Below, in pieces: positions 46,878 through 56,348 of a DNA stretch of 64,000 nucleotides (positions within the stretch are counted from its first letter, which is position 1; each line of letters starts with the position of its first letter). Origin of the DNA: Psychrobacillus psychrotolerans (GTDB taxonomy: Bacteria; Bacillota; Bacilli; Bacillales_A; Planococcaceae); contig NZ_FOXU01000002.1 of NCBI RefSeq assembly GCF_900115805.1, positions 1 through 64,000 on the forward strand, read 5' to 3'. The notes under the pieces are model-generated. The model worked only from the letters and a program-made list of their open reading frames with translations. It did not search any database and was not told the origin of the DNA. The translations under genes were made by a program, and so were the position numbers.

Positions 46878-47822
46878 TCAAATAAGTGCTTGTGCAGCAG
46901 TAATATAAGCTAACTTATAAACATCCTCTGCAGAACAACCTCGTGATAAATCATTAACTGGTGCATTCAATCCTTGTAAAATAGGGCCAATTGCTTCGAA
47001 CTCACCTAAACGTTGCGCAATTTTATAACCAATATTCCCTGCCTCTAATGAAGGAAATACAAATACAGTCGCATCCCCTTGTAGTACAGCATCAGGCGCC
47101 TTTTTCGCCGCTATCGCAGGGACTATACTTGCATCAAATTGTAGCTCTCCTTCTATTAGAATAGTGGAGTCCAACTCTTTGGCTAATTCAGTTGCTCTCA
47201 CTACCTTTTCAGTTTCCTCTGATTGTGCCGAGCCTTTCGTAGAGAAGGATAGCATCGCCACTTTCGGTTTTATACCAAAGGCTGCAGCTGTTTTAGCACT
47301 TTCAACCGCTATTTCTGCTAAATCCTCGCTCGTTGGGGAAATGGTAATCGCACAATCCGCAAATACATACCGAGTCTCCCCTTTCACCATAATGAATGCT
47401 CCACTTGTTTTCGAGATTCCTGGCTTTGTTTTAATAATTTGTAATGCAGGACGTACCGTTTCAGCAGTCGTATGCGCTGCTCCGCTTACCAAGCCATTTG
47501 CCTTTTTCATATAAACTAGCATCGTTCCGAAATAATTAACATCTTGTAGGATCTCTTGAGCTTGTTCTTCTGTCACTTTGCCTTTTCGACGTTCTACAAA
47601 AGCAGCGACAAGCTCGTCCATTTTTTCATAATTTTGAGGGTTAATAACAGTTAAAGCAGAAGGGACTTCTTCTTTTTTTCCAATAATAATAGGATGTATA
47701 ATTCCTTCTTCCTGGAGTTTCAATGCCGCTGAAATGATTCGTTCATCATTTCCCTCTGGCAATATAATGGATAGTTTGGCGTCCCTTAATTTCTCTTTTA
47801 TCTCTTGAAATAAATCTGCCAT
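46878..47822 (-). CDS. pta: phosphate acetyltransferase
   Basis: A 314-residue Pta that interconverts acetyl-CoA and acetyl phosphate in overflow metabolism. SIILPEGNDERI, GLVSGAAHTTAETVRPALQIIKT, FADCAITISPTSEDLAEIA and CSAEDVYKLAYITAAQ are diagnostic. AGGAGGAG precedes the ATG at 47822. Followed at 11 bases by lipL, divergent from hemQ, as in B. subtilis. Confidence 0.96.
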   Translation of the reverse strand: MADLFQEIKEKLRDAKLSIILPEGNDERIISAALKLQEEGIIHPIIIGKKEEVPSALTVINPQNYEKMDELVAAFVERRKGKVTEEQAQEILQDVNYFGTMLVYMKKANGLVSGAAHTTAETVRPALQIIKTKPGISKTSGAFIMVKGETRYVFADCAITISPTSEDLAEIAVESAKTAAAFGIKPKVAMLSFSTKGSAQSEETEKVVRATELAKELDSTILIEGELQFDASIVPAIAAKKAPDAVLQGDATVFVFPSLEAGNIGYKIAQRLGEFEAIGPILQGLNAPVNDLSRGCSAEDVYKLAYITAAQALI

Positions 47823-47973
47823 ATTGTCTCCTCCTACGCTCTTTTTTGTTACTTCAAGCATACACGAGATTGTCACAGATTGTCATGTGCGAGCCGTACC
47901 ATTAGAAGAAATGTTCGGGACTATATGATACACTAAATGGGAGATATTTTAATCTAAAGGAGTGTCATAAATT

Positions 47974-48723
47974 ATGAATGAAGCAGCAATTACATTAGAT
48001 GGATGGTACGTATTACATGATTTCCGCCAAATGGACTGGGCATCGTGGAAACAAGTAGATCCAGAACTACGCAAACAAGCTACAGATGAGTTCGTAGCAT
48101 TTTTAGATGAAATGCAACTTGCGGATGATGCTAAAACAGGAGCACATGCTTTTTACACAATCGTTGGGCAAAAAGCTGATTTTATGTTAATGACATTACG
48201 CCCAACAATGGATGAACTTCAAGAACTAGAAGCAAGATTTAATAAATTAACAATTGCCGATTTCACAATTCCAGGTTACTCATATGTTTCAGTAGTAGAG
48301 TTGTCTAACTACCTTGCTGGTGAATCTAACGAAGATCCATATCAAAACCCACATGTACGTGCACGTTTATATCCAGAACTTCAACGTTCTCAATATATTT
48401 GCTTCTATCCAATGGACAAGCGTCGTGACGGTAATGACAACTGGTATATGCTTCCAATGCAAGAGCGTAAAGATTTAATGCGTAGCCATGGTATGATCGG
48501 TCGCAGCTATGCTGGAAAAGTTAAGCAAATTATCTCTGGATCAATCGGATTTGACGATTTTGAATGGGGCGTAACACTATTCTCAGACGATGTTCTTCAA
48601 TTTAAAAAGCTAATATATGAAATGCGTTTTGACGAAGTAAGCGCTCGTTATGCAGAATTTGGATCATTCTTCACTGGTACTATTCTTGCAGGCGAGAAAC
48701 GCTCTACATTCTTTAATATCTAA
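47974..48723 (+). CDS. hemQ: coproheme decarboxylase HemQ
   Basis: A 249-residue chlorite-dismutase-fold protein that turns coproheme III into heme b in the Gram-positive heme pathway. The conserved active-site tyrosine is in [12 protein letters not shown] and the proximal heme histidine in [22 protein letters not shown] precedes the ATG. Position next to pta is conserved (B. subtilis ywfI). Confidence 0.95.
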   Translation: MNEAAITLDGWYVLHDFRQMDWASWKQVDPELRKQATDEFVAFLDEMQLADDAKTGAHAFYTIVGQKADFMLMTLRPTMDELQELEARFNKLTIADFTIPGYSYVSVVELSNYLAGESNEDPYQNPHVRARLYPELQRSQYICFYPMDKRRDGNDNWYMLPMQERKDLMRSHGMIGRSYAGKVKQIISGSIGFDDFEWGVTLFSDDVLQFKKLIYEMRFDEVSARYAEFGSFFTGTILAGEKRSTFFNI

Positions 48724-48727
48724 AATG

Positions 48728-48758
48728 AAAGGACTGCTATTGTGCAGTCTTTTTTTTT
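48728..48758 (+). terminator. terminator of hemQ
   Basis: GACTGC/GCAGTC stem around TATTGT, followed by nine T residues. Confidence 0.85.
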
Positions 48759-48833
48759 GCTTCTATATGTCTATACAAACTTTGTTCATCATTTGCAATC
48801 TGTTTGCATAGTGTATGGGTAGGAGGTGATGCA

Positions 48834-49253
48834 ATGGCAGTCGTCAAATCCAACACGAAGCAACTGGAATTACTTGCGAGTCTGATGCGATCAGAAGCTG
48901 AAGGTGAGGGTGAGCTTGGCATGCTCATGGTAGGGAACGTAGGAGTAAATAGAGTTCGTGCTGCCTGCCTAGATTTCAAAGATATACGGACGCTGGAGGA
49001 AATGGTTTTTCAAAGCCCTGGAGGATTTGAAGCAACACAGAAGTCGTACTTCTATCAAAGTGCACGTGAGCAAGATAAAAAAATTGCCCAACGAGTGATT
49101 AATGGGGAGCGGTTTCACCCTGCAACTCGTTCATTATGGTTTTTTGAACCAGCAGGAGAATGTCCTGCACAATGGTATAACCAACCGAATACAGGCCGTT
49201 TTAAATCACATTGCTTCTTCGCACCTTCTACTGCAGATTGTCCCCAAATATAA
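48834..49253 (+). CDS. cwlJ: spore cortex-lytic enzyme CwlJ
   Basis: A 139-residue cell-wall hydrolase of the SleB/CwlJ family that degrades spore cortex in germination. The catalytic glutamate is in LMRSEAEGEGELGM; GGFEATQKSYFYQ, NGERFHPATRSLWFF and GRFKSHCFFAP complete the domain. There is no signal peptide, as expected for CwlJ, made in the mother cell. GGAGGTG precedes the ATG at 48834. gerQ follows at 18 bases; GerQ is needed for CwlJ localisation. Confidence 0.93.
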   Translation: MAVVKSNTKQLELLASLMRSEAEGEGELGMLMVGNVGVNRVRAACLDFKDIRTLEEMVFQSPGGFEATQKSYFYQSAREQDKKIAQRVINGERFHPATRSLWFFEPAGECPAQWYNQPNTGRFKSHCFFAPSTADCPQI

Positions 49254-49271
49254 ATTTGAAAGGATGTTTGA

Positions 49272-49601
49272 ATGGTTCAATATTATTGGCACCCTGGAGG
49301 TTTCCCTCAACAGCAGCAAATGCAACAACCTATGACCCCCCCTCAAATACCGGCAGCTATTAGAGGACAGGAAGAATCTTATATTGAAAATATTTTAAGA
49401 GCCAACAAAGGCAAGTTAGGTACATTCTATTTTACGTTCGAGAACAACCGAGAAAGGAATAATTTTGTAGTTACCGGCTATATAGAAGCTGCTGGTCGCG
49501 ATCACGTTATTATTAGTGATCCAAATGGCAAAAGATACTTAATGCTTATGATTTACTTAGATTATGTAACATTTGATGAAGAAATTAATTATTACGCTTA
49601 A
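49272..49601 (+). CDS. gerQ: spore coat protein GerQ
   Basis: A 109-residue coat protein. The N-terminal 45 residues are rich in Gln and Pro (FPQQQQMQQPMTPPQ); the conserved C-terminal domain reads SYIENILRANKGKLGTFYF and HVIISDPNGKRYLML. In B. subtilis, lysines 2, 4 and 5 are cross-linked by transglutaminase. Here the first 45 residues hold no lysine at all, so that cross-link site is missing. AAAGGATG precedes the ATG. Confidence 0.92.
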   Translation: MVQYYWHPGGFPQQQQMQQPMTPPQIPAAIRGQEESYIENILRANKGKLGTFYFTFENNRERNNFVVTGYIEAAGRDHVIISDPNGKRYLMLMIYLDYVTFDEEINYYA

Positions 49602-49606
49602 TACTT

Positions 49607-49640
49607 AAAGCTTATTCGTTATGCGAATAAGCTTTTTTGT
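49607..49640 (+). terminator. terminator of gerQ
   Basis: AAGCTTATTCG/CGAATAAGCTT perfect stem followed by TTTTTG. Confidence 0.88.
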
Positions 49641-49693
49641 TGTTTCAGTGAAACTCAGACCCGGTCCTCTTATAATAAAAACGTAGATATGAA

Positions 49694-49759
49694 ATTGATT
49701 TTCGCTCCGAGCCGACGCTTTCCGTGGGCACGGCTTCAGCTCGCGCTGTTCCCACCAAT
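49694..49759 (-). repeat. GC-rich interspersed repeat, copy D (short)
   Basis: On the minus strand it reads TGGGAACAGCGCGAGCTGAA joined directly to GCCGTGCCCACGGAAAGCGTC, that is copy C (42705-42888) without its middle. The remainder of the 49641-49992 gap shows no gene or structure. Confidence 0.75.
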
Positions 49760-49992
49760 CAAATGGATCCATTTTATATACACATTCTTCATTACAGAAT
49801 AGTAGCCCAATTCAACAGACGGTTTTATCCCTACATAACCTTAGAATACTCTTATTATCTGCGTTGCCACACGAGGTGCGCTCTTAGCCTTTGTTCAATC
49901 AGTAGTATTATTCATTCTTAAAAATTCATTAAATCCAATGTTCAGCCTGTATTTATATATACTTTCTGGTGTACGGATAAAAAATTTAGAAA

Positions 49993-50025
49993 CAAAAAAG
50001 CCGAACCCTTGATAGGTTCGACTTC
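49993..50025 (-). terminator. terminator of ywdK
   Basis: Minus strand AGTCGAACC/GGTTCGGCT stem around TATCAAG, followed by TTTTTTG; ends 4 bases past the ywdK stop. Confidence 0.82.
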
Positions 50026-50029
50026 CCGA

Positions 50030-50410
50030 TTAGTTTGCGTATTTTACCGCGGCTACTATAAGCATAATCCATCCAACTAAAAATGCTACTCCACCGATTG
50101 GTGTTACTGCTCCTAAAATGCTAATACCTGTTAAGCTCAATACATATAAACTACCTGAGAAGATAATAATTCCTGCAAGTATAAAGTATCCTGCAGTATT
50201 CAAGGTAGAAATTGGACCGAGTACCTTGCTACTCATCAATATACCAATAGCAACTAAAGCTAATGCATGGAACATCTGGTATTGTACCGCTGTTTCCCAT
50301 GTTGCCAAGTATTTGTCAGCCACTTTACCTTCCAAAAGATGCGCTCCAAAGGCTCCAAGTGCTACGGATAGAAAACCGTTAATAGCACCTGCTATAATAA
50401 AAAACTTCAC
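50030..50410 (-). CDS. ywdK: DUF423 membrane protein (YwdK)
   Basis: A 126-residue inner-membrane protein with four hydrophobic helices. FFIIAGAINGFLSVALGAFGAH and QYQMFHALALVAIG are DUF423 signatures. The start is GTG at 50410 with GAAGGAG 6 bases ahead; the frame extends to 50461 without support. Neighbour of ywdI and ung as in B. subtilis. Function is unknown. Confidence 0.88.
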   Translation of the reverse strand: MKFFIIAGAINGFLSVALGAFGAHLLEGKVADKYLATWETAVQYQMFHALALVAIGILMSSKVLGPISTLNTAGYFILAGIIIFSGSLYVLSLTGISILGAVTPIGGVAFLVGWIMLIVAAVKYAN

Positions 50411-50429
50411 GAAACTCTCCTTCTTTCTC

Positions 50430-50681
50430 TTAAAAATCGAATAGGGAATCACCATTTGCATCTTCTTCTTTTATAGCAACTGGTTGTGTAGGTAAAATTG
50501 TTGAAGTCGTTTGCACACTTCTAGTAGTTGGAACTTGTAATGGAATTTGCACTTCTAAACCAACATCACACAATGCTTTAATCGCAACTAATGATTCTCT
50601 GAAAGATTGCTCATTGCCACTAGTTTTTGCATATTTTAGATGTTTATCTATTTGCATTAATAGTTGCTCATTAGAAATCAT
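50430..50681 (-). CDS. ywdI: YwdI family protein (DUF5327)
   Basis: An 83-residue protein. A helical N-terminal half (SNEQLLMQIDKHLKYAKTSG, SFRESLVAIKALCDVGL) is followed by a Thr/Pro-rich, probably unstructured part and the end GDSLFDF. The position between ung and ywdK matches YwdI. Its ATG overlaps the stop of the zinc-ribbon gene upstream (GATGA). Confidence 0.8.
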   Translation of the reverse strand: MISNEQLLMQIDKHLKYAKTSGNEQSFRESLVAIKALCDVGLEVQIPLQVPTTRSVQTTSTILPTQPVAIKEEDANGDSLFDF

Positions 50682-50857
50682 CGTCTTAGTCCCTCCACTT
50701 GCTTTGGTTCAAATTTCATGCATTCCATTCCTGAGGAACGCAGCACTACTACGGAGGGAAGTTCCTTTGTTTTAAATCCGTAAGCTTTACAACCACGAGG
50801 ATTTCTCGCATCCCATGTCGTAAAGAAATGTCGACATTTGAAACAATTTACAGCCAA
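50678..50857 (-). CDS. small CxxC protein next to ung (59 aa)
   Basis: Starts at a TTG close behind GGGGAGG and reads MAVNCFKCRHFFTTWDARNP then RGCKAYGFKTKELPSVVV and GMECMKFEPK. Four cysteines (C5, C8, C23, C46) give a CxxC...C...C pattern suited to one metal ion. I recall similar roughly 60-residue proteins beside ung in other Bacillales, sometimes annotated as uracil-DNA glycosylase by transfer. The coupling to ywdI and conserved pattern support a real gene. Role unknown. Confidence 0.75.
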   Translation of the reverse strand: MAVNCFKCRHFFTTWDARNPRGCKAYGFKTKELPSVVVLRSSGMECMKFEPKQVEGLRR

Positions 50858-50894
50858 TGTCCTCCCCTACTTTCCATTGCCTATCGTAGCATAA

Positions 50895-51548
50895 TTATAG
50901 GCAAAAATCGATTGGTTCCTCCCCCCATGCAGCTAAACTCGCATTGATTTTAGAATATGGCTTACTTCCTAAAAATCCTCGATGTGCACTTAATGGGCTT
51001 GGATGAGGTGCTTGAAGAATCGTATGTTTTTCTGTGTCAATTAGTATTATTTTAGACTGAGCTGGCTTACCCCATAAAACAAATATAATAGGTTTGTCTC
51101 GGTTGGAGAGCTTTTGGATTACCGTATCTGTAAAAGTTTCCCAACCCATTCCTTTATGAGAGTTAGCTTCTCCTGCTCGTACAGTTAAAACTGTATTTAG
51201 TAAAAGGACCCCTTGTTTCGCCCACTTTTCTAAATATCCACTCGTTGGAAGAGGACAACCTAAATCATCTTCTAATTCCTTCAACATATTCCGTAAGCTT
51301 GGAGGTATACGAACACCTGGCTTCACAGAGAAGCTCATTCCATGGGCTTGCCCTTCCCCGTGATAAGGGTCTTGTCCCAAAATTACTACCCTGACATTAT
51401 CATAGGCGGTCATCTTAAACGCACTGTCGATTTCGGTACGTTTGGGAAAAATTGTTTGAGATGCATATTCCTCATCTAAAAATAATTGTAACTTTTTAAA
51501 ATAAGGCTTCTCCTGTTCCTCTCTTAACACATCTTTCCAACTAGGCAT
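50895..51548 (-). CDS. ung: uracil-DNA glycosylase
   Basis: A 217-residue family 1 glycosylase that removes uracil from DNA. The catalytic aspartate is in [13 protein letters not shown] and the leucine-loop histidine in [20 protein letters not shown] is the uracil-binding strand. TAAGGAG precedes the ATG. Confidence 0.97.
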   Translation of the reverse strand: MPSWKDVLREEQEKPYFKKLQLFLDEEYASQTIFPKRTEIDSAFKMTAYDNVRVVILGQDPYHGEGQAHGMSFSVKPGVRIPPSLRNMLKELEDDLGCPLPTSGYLEKWAKQGVLLLNTVLTVRAGEANSHKGMGWETFTDTVIQKLSNRDKPIIFVLWGKPAQSKIILIDTEKHTILQAPHPSPLSAHRGFLGSKPYSKINASLAAWGEEPIDFCL

Positions 51549-51555
51549 GTACTTG

Positions 51556-52305
51556 TCACTCCTTAAACTCCACTTCTACATCATAATTCACTAACTGGAA
51601 CATTTCTTTCACTGACTTAGCCGCATTTTCTTCTGCTAGCTCTAAAATACCTTGTCCAGTTGTTTCTTCAATCATCATTTCTTTTGCAGTCTCTGCAAGT
51701 TCATATCCCTCTTTAATATCTGCTTTCTCACGGAATAGTCCTTCATATGAAAATACTTCTACCTGTTCAAATAAAATCTCTGGTCCACCTAGAAATTCAG
51801 GCTTTGGCAATATTAACTTAGCCGTCCTATTTTCTTCATCTACATCTATATCTGACTCGACCACCTGCGAAAAATCGACACCTGCTTTGACAGAACCAGG
51901 TATAACCACTAGAAGTTGTCGCTTAGTGCCAGGTAAATCAATGCCAATCTCTTTTCCAAATACTGCATTATCTTGTCTTTCAATAATTACTTTCGTATAA
52001 GCCTGGGCAGTTGACAACTCATTCAACGCTTGTACTTGTTCCACGAATGAGCCTTTACTTTCAGTGAACGTACTTCCTTTAATAGCCCAAAAAGCTGCAA
52101 ATGGAAGGGCCGCTATTAATAAGAGAATGAGTAGTCCAATAAGTAGGAAGGACTTTGTACCAAACCTGTATAAAGTTCGTGGCATCTTCCAAGCATTAAA
52201 TCCTTTACGTGAAGGGCTTTCTGCAATAGTAGCTGCCGACTCATCTTGAGCTTTTAATTCTTCCAAGAGCTTTTCCATTTCACGAATCTTGTCCTCTTTT
52301 CGCAT
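51556..52305 (-). CDS. DUF4230 single-span membrane protein
   Basis: A 249-residue protein: an N-terminal charged helix ([15 protein letters not shown]), one membrane helix at about 52-75 ([20 protein letters not shown]), and an extracytoplasmic domain with [21 protein letters not shown] and [25 protein letters not shown], as in DUF4230. No known activity. 7 bases upstream of ung. Confidence 0.75.
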   Translation of the reverse strand: MRKEDKIREMEKLLEELKAQDESAATIAESPSRKGFNAWKMPRTLYRFGTKSFLLIGLLILLLIAALPFAAFWAIKGSTFTESKGSFVEQVQALNELSTAQAYTKVIIERQDNAVFGKEIGIDLPGTKRQLLVVIPGSVKAGVDFSQVVESDIDVDEENRTAKLILPKPEFLGGPEILFEQVEVFSYEGLFREKADIKEGYELAETAKEMMIEETTGQGILELAEENAAKSVKEMFQLVNYDVEVEFKE

Positions 52306-52408
52306 ATCATCCCTCTTTCCTCTAAATCTATTACGTTTACATTAGCTAAAAGTTTCGCTATTAACAACTAATCTACCATGGTACGATAAAAAAAAGGAGT
52401 TTTTTCAA

Positions 52409-52666
52409 ATGGCAGATTTTCACTATCGAGAAAAATTAAAACAGATTGAAAAAGCAGCTAGTACCAATATGGTTCCAGAAGGAGCTAAAAACATTGGATT
52501 GGGGTGCTTTATTTTTGTATTTGTTTTACTTATTGCATTCCTTATTTTCTTATCTGTTTCACTATGGGTAAACGAAATTATAGTTGGCTCCCTTGTAACA
52601 GGTATACTTGTTGTTGTTTGTTTATTTGTTTTATATAAGTTCTGGACGGCTCCTAAGATTCCTTAA
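52409..52666 (+). CDS. small two-helix membrane protein (85 aa)
   Basis: A 26-residue charged N-terminus is followed by two long hydrophobic stretches (GCFIFVFVLLIAFLIF and IIVGSLVTGILVVVCLFVLY) and a short basic end. AAAAGGAG lies at good distance from the ATG. I recognise no family. It stands alone between DUF4230 and pdxK. Confidence 0.7.
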   Translation: MADFHYREKLKQIEKAASTNMVPEGAKNIGLGCFIFVFVLLIAFLIFLSVSLWVNEIIVGSLVTGILVVVCLFVLYKFWTAPKIP

Positions 52667-52735
52667 TGTAAATATCCGAAAAAATCTGCTACAATAAAAT
52701 AATTATACGCAGCATAGGAAAAGGAGAAAAGTCCA

Positions 52736-53569
52736 ATGTCTATCAAAAAAACACTTACAATAGCTGGTTCCGATACTTCTGGTGGAGCTGGAATTCAAGC
52801 AGATTTAAAGACTTTCCAAGAACACGGTACATATGGCATGAATATTTTAACAGTTATTGCTACTATGGATCCTGATAACGGATGGAGCCACGGTGTATTC
52901 TCATTGCCAGTAGAAGAGATTAAACGCCAAGCAAAAACGGCATTATCTACAAATGTGGATGCTATCAAAACTGGTATGTTAAGTACGGAAGAAATTATAG
53001 AGACAGCCGGTAATATTATAGAAGAAGCTGGAGTTAAAAGTGTAGTAATTGACCCTGTTATGGTATGTAAAGGGGAGGATGAAGTCCTAAATCCGGGGAC
53101 AGTGGATGCAATGATCGAGTTTTTACTTCCACGCGCATTAGTCGTTACCCCTAACCTGTTTGAAGCTGGACAACTTTCCGGCCTTGGTGCATTGCACACA
53201 ATTGAGGATATGAAAGCAGCCGCAGAAAAAATTCATGCTCTTGGTGCGAAAAATGTAGTCATCAAAGGTGGTAAGCAGTTAAAGCACGAAAAAGCTGTAG
53301 ACTTATTTTACGATGGACAAACACATACACTTTTAGAAACAGAAAAAACAGAAACTACGTTCAATCATGGTGCTGGATGTACGTTTGCTGCAGCAATAAC
53401 GGCAAATTTAGCTAATGGCTTTTCTGTTGCCGATTCAGTTTTTGAGGCGAAAGAATTCGTTTCAGCCGCTATCGCACACGGTTGGAAATTAAATCAATAC
53501 GTTGGACCAGTTCTTCACGGTGCTAAAGGTAAATTCGGCGCTCCAGAAGTAACTACTACAACTGTTTAA
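52736..53569 (+). CDS. pdxK: pyridoxine/pyridoxal/HMP kinase (ThiD/PdxK)
   Basis: A 277-residue ribokinase-fold kinase. TIAGSDTSGGAGIQADLKTF is the ThiD-type opening, and NHGAGCTFAAAITANLA holds the catalytic cysteine-containing anion hole. Its place downstream of ung matches B. subtilis YwdB, which acts on pyridoxine-type vitamers and can also act on HMP. GGAG precedes the ATG. Confidence 0.9.
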   Translation: MSIKKTLTIAGSDTSGGAGIQADLKTFQEHGTYGMNILTVIATMDPDNGWSHGVFSLPVEEIKRQAKTALSTNVDAIKTGMLSTEEIIETAGNIIEEAGVKSVVIDPVMVCKGEDEVLNPGTVDAMIEFLLPRALVVTPNLFEAGQLSGLGALHTIEDMKAAAEKIHALGAKNVVIKGGKQLKHEKAVDLFYDGQTHTLLETEKTETTFNHGAGCTFAAAITANLANGFSVADSVFEAKEFVSAAIAHGWKLNQYVGPVLHGAKGKFGAPEVTTTTV

Positions 53570-53578
53570 TAAGTATTT

Positions 53579-53618
53579 AAAAACTCGTAGAGTCATCGAT
53601 GACTTACGAGTTTTTTTG
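53579..53618 (+). terminator. terminator of pdxK
   Basis: AAACTCGTA...ACGAGTTT stem with inner AGTCATC/GATGACT, followed by a T-run. Confidence 0.87.
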
Positions 53619-53695
53619 TGTCTAATTCAATCATTCGCATCATTAAGTTTTTTTCATTATACTAATAGCAGACAGTATACTAGGAGGCAATATGA

Positions 53696-54046
53696 ATGGA
53701 ACTTGTTCAAGTAGAACGCTTGCAGGAGCTTTTGAATAATTTTGCAAACGAAGATGTATATATACATTTAGAAACAACAAATGGAGCCTATGCGGCACAT
53801 TTTAATGAGAGTGTGTTTAATGCGGGTGCATTCATTCGTAACGTTATCATACGTTACGAACTTGGGAAAATAGCAGGAGAATCTCCACATCGTATAGGGT
53901 TAAAACTCCCCCATGGTTGGGTATATGCACAAGGGATTACCCATTTCGAGTTAGATGAGCACGGAAGATTATTGATGGCTGGACATGACCAAACTGGGAA
54001 ATTGGCCGTTGCATTACAAATTAGCAAAACACCATTTACTTACTAA
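53696..54046 (+). CDS. yojF: YojF family protein (DUF1806)
   Basis: A 116-residue soluble protein of DUF1806, placed 13 bases before bshB2 as in B. subtilis yojF-yojG. Features: VYIHLETTNGAYAAHF, GAFIRNV and THFELDEHGRLLMAGHD. Function is unknown but the fixed linkage suggests a role connected with bacillithiol. AGGAGG precedes the ATG. Confidence 0.88.
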   Translation: MELVQVERLQELLNNFANEDVYIHLETTNGAYAAHFNESVFNAGAFIRNVIIRYELGKIAGESPHRIGLKLPHGWVYAQGITHFELDEHGRLLMAGHDQTGKLAVALQISKTPFTY

Positions 54047-54059
54047 GGAGGACACATAA

Positions 54060-54746
54060 ATGACATTACCAATGGAACGACATGTATTAGTTGTATTCCC
54101 TCACCCTGACGATGAAGCATTTGGGGTATCAGGTACAATAGCAACTTATATTAAGCAAGGAATTCCGGTTACATACGCTTGCTTAACACTAGGGGAAATG
54201 GGAAGAAACTTAGGAAACCCTCCTTTCGCCACTCGTGAGACATTGCCGCAAGTTCGCAAAGATGAACTACTTGCATCTGCTAAAGCAATGGGAGTGACAG
54301 ACCTTCGTATGATGGGTTTACGTGATAAAACGGTAGAATTTGAGGACGATGAAAAAATGGTAGAGATGATGCAAAACCTAATCTCTGATACGAACCCTTC
54401 CCTAGTAATTACGTTTTATCCAAATTATGCAGTTCATCCTGATCATGATGCGACTGGACGTGCAATGATTCGCGCAGTGAGACGTATGCCTGAGGAACAA
54501 CGCCCAACAATTTATGCTTTAGCGTTTTCAAATGATTCTAAGGAAGTCTTAGGAGAGCCAGATATTGTTCATAACATTAAAGAAGCTGCAGAACAAAAAA
54601 TGGGATCTATGCGTGCGCATATTTCACAGACTGCATGGATGTTAGAAGAAATGGATAAACGTCTAGCTGATGGAGAAACTGAAGCAGAAAATTGGCTAAA
54701 CTTCGAACGTTTTTACACATATGACTTCTCCAAAGATTTCGAATAA
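54060..54746 (+). CDS. bshB2: bacillithiol biosynthesis deacetylase BshB2
   Basis: A 228-residue LmbE-family zinc deacetylase that removes acetyl from GlcNAc-malate, or acts on bacillithiol S-conjugates. Zinc ligands are in VVFPHPDDEAFG and YAVHPDHDATG. AAGGAGG precedes the ATG. BshB1 usually lies elsewhere in the genome; this is the BshB2 paralogue by its yojF linkage. Confidence 0.92.
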   Translation: MTLPMERHVLVVFPHPDDEAFGVSGTIATYIKQGIPVTYACLTLGEMGRNLGNPPFATRETLPQVRKDELLASAKAMGVTDLRMMGLRDKTVEFEDDEKMVEMMQNLISDTNPSLVITFYPNYAVHPDHDATGRAMIRAVRRMPEEQRPTIYALAFSNDSKEVLGEPDIVHNIKEAAEQKMGSMRAHISQTAWMLEEMDKRLADGETEAENWLNFERFYTYDFSKDFE

Positions 54747-54853
54747 AGGAACTTTCTTTAAGCTATAGACTTCTTCATGCAATTGAATTATTATGTATAA
54801 ACAGTATTAGTTGATGTATAAATATTCATATATATAGAAAGTTGGTCTTTTGC

Positions 54854-56194
54854 ATGAAAAAGTTTTCTTTATCCACTTGGCTATTATTCCTGCTACCATC
54901 TATAGCAGGTGTTATTCTTTTTATGATTCCTCTACCTATTGACGAAGGAATTCAAATACCTATTGCATGGTTTGCTAGTATTCTTTCTACCTTACTTGAA
55001 CCAGTCGTCCAATGGGTTGCATTAGTAACACTTTTAATCGCTGCGATTGGCTCGATTATTTTTCTGTTCAGACCAAAAGAAGAGACTTTTATCAATAACT
55101 TATTCAAAGTAACTCCTTTTTGGACAGTTACACGTATTGTCGGTGCAGTCTTTTCTATTTTGATCATCTGGCAGATTGGTCCTGAGGCAATTTGGAGTGA
55201 AAATACAGGTGGAATGTTATTAAGTCCTACTGGACTGGTGTCCTTCCTATTTACCATTTTCTTGTTCGCAGGATTGTTGTTACCTCTACTACTAAACTTC
55301 GGACTATTGGAGTTCTTTGGTACGATGATGGTGAAAATCATGCGCCCTCTATTCAAGTTACCCGGTCGCTCTGCCGTTGACGCTCTTACTTCATGGGTTG
55401 GAGATGGGACAATCGGAGTTTTGCTTACTAGTAGACAGTATGAAGAAGGTTATTACACGAAGAAAGAAGCAGCTATTATTGGTTCTACTTTCTCCGTTGT
55501 TTCTATAACATTTTGTATCGTTGTATTAGATCAAGTTGGTTTAGGCAATTACTTTATACCGTATTATTTAACCGTTCTACTTTGTGGTGTTGTACTTGCG
55601 TTTATCATGCCAAGAATTTACCCACTTGCTGGAAAAGAGGATACACATATTGACGGACGTCCTCTTGATTTAGAAGCAGAGAAATACCCTGAAAATTATA
55701 ATGCCGTTACGCATGGTTTAGAAAATGCATTGAACACGGCTAGTAAAAACCGTTCAATTGGCAAGTTTTTTACGGATGGTATAAAAAATGTGATTGATAT
55801 GTATATTGGAGTTGCACCTGTAGTACTTGCATTCGGTACAATTGCATTAATGCTTGCAGAGTATACTTCGGTATTTACTATTTTAGGTAAACCTTTTGAG
55901 CCCCTATTAATGTTATTTGGTATTCCAGAAGCAGCGGCAGCAGCACAAACAATGGTTGTTGGTTTTGCGGATATGTTCCTTCCGTCTATTCTTGGAGCAT
56001 CTATTGAATCAGAAATGACTCGCTTCTTTATCGCTACAATGTCTGTAACGCAGCTGATTTATATGTCTGAAGTTGGTGGCTTGTTATTAGGTTCAAAAAT
56101 TCCGGTTAATATTAAAGACTTAGTCGTTATTTTCTTATTACGTACGCTTATTTCATTCCCAATCATTGCAGTAGTCGCACATATATTGTTTTAA
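54854..56194 (+). CDS. YjiH family membrane protein with nucleoside-recognition (Gate) domain
   Basis: A 446-residue membrane protein with ten or more hydrophobic segments. LLLPLLLNFGLLEFFGTMMVK and SAVDALTSWVGDGTIGVLL fit the Gate domain; the second half repeats the pattern at VVLAFGTIALMLAEY. YjiH proteins are presumed transporters of unknown substrate. The frame starts at a TTG at 54842; the ATG at 54854 is better placed after GAAAGTTGG. Confidence 0.8.
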   Translation: MKKFSLSTWLLFLLPSIAGVILFMIPLPIDEGIQIPIAWFASILSTLLEPVVQWVALVTLLIAAIGSIIFLFRPKEETFINNLFKVTPFWTVTRIVGAVFSILIIWQIGPEAIWSENTGGMLLSPTGLVSFLFTIFLFAGLLLPLLLNFGLLEFFGTMMVKIMRPLFKLPGRSAVDALTSWVGDGTIGVLLTSRQYEEGYYTKKEAAIIGSTFSVVSITFCIVVLDQVGLGNYFIPYYLTVLLCGVVLAFIMPRIYPLAGKEDTHIDGRPLDLEAEKYPENYNAVTHGLENALNTASKNRSIGKFFTDGIKNVIDMYIGVAPVVLAFGTIALMLAEYTSVFTILGKPFEPLLMLFGIPEAAAAAQTMVVGFADMFLPSILGASIESEMTRFFIATMSVTQLIYMSEVGGLLLGSKIPVNIKDLVVIFLLRTLISFPIIAVVAHILF

Positions 56195-56198
56195 ATAA

Positions 56199-56234
56199 GA
56201 AAGACCAGGTATAAAAAACACCCGGTCTTTGTAC
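56199..56234 (+). terminator. first terminator after the YjiH gene
   Basis: AAAGACC and GGTCTTT arms with additional G/C pairing around TATAAAAAACA. Confidence 0.65.
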
Positions 56235-56304
56235 ATTAAACCTGTTTCTATTGTAAATGTACTTTGGACAGATTTTATGCTATATGATTACCATTTGATT
56301 TTCA

Positions 56305-56348
56305 AAGAGGCTGTTCGTGACTAATGTCACAAATAGCCTCTTTTTTCT
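56305..56348 (+). terminator. second terminator after the YjiH gene
   Basis: AAAGAGGCTGTT...AATAGCCTCTTTTTT with inner GTGAC/GTCAC, a strong hairpin with T-run. Confidence 0.85.
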
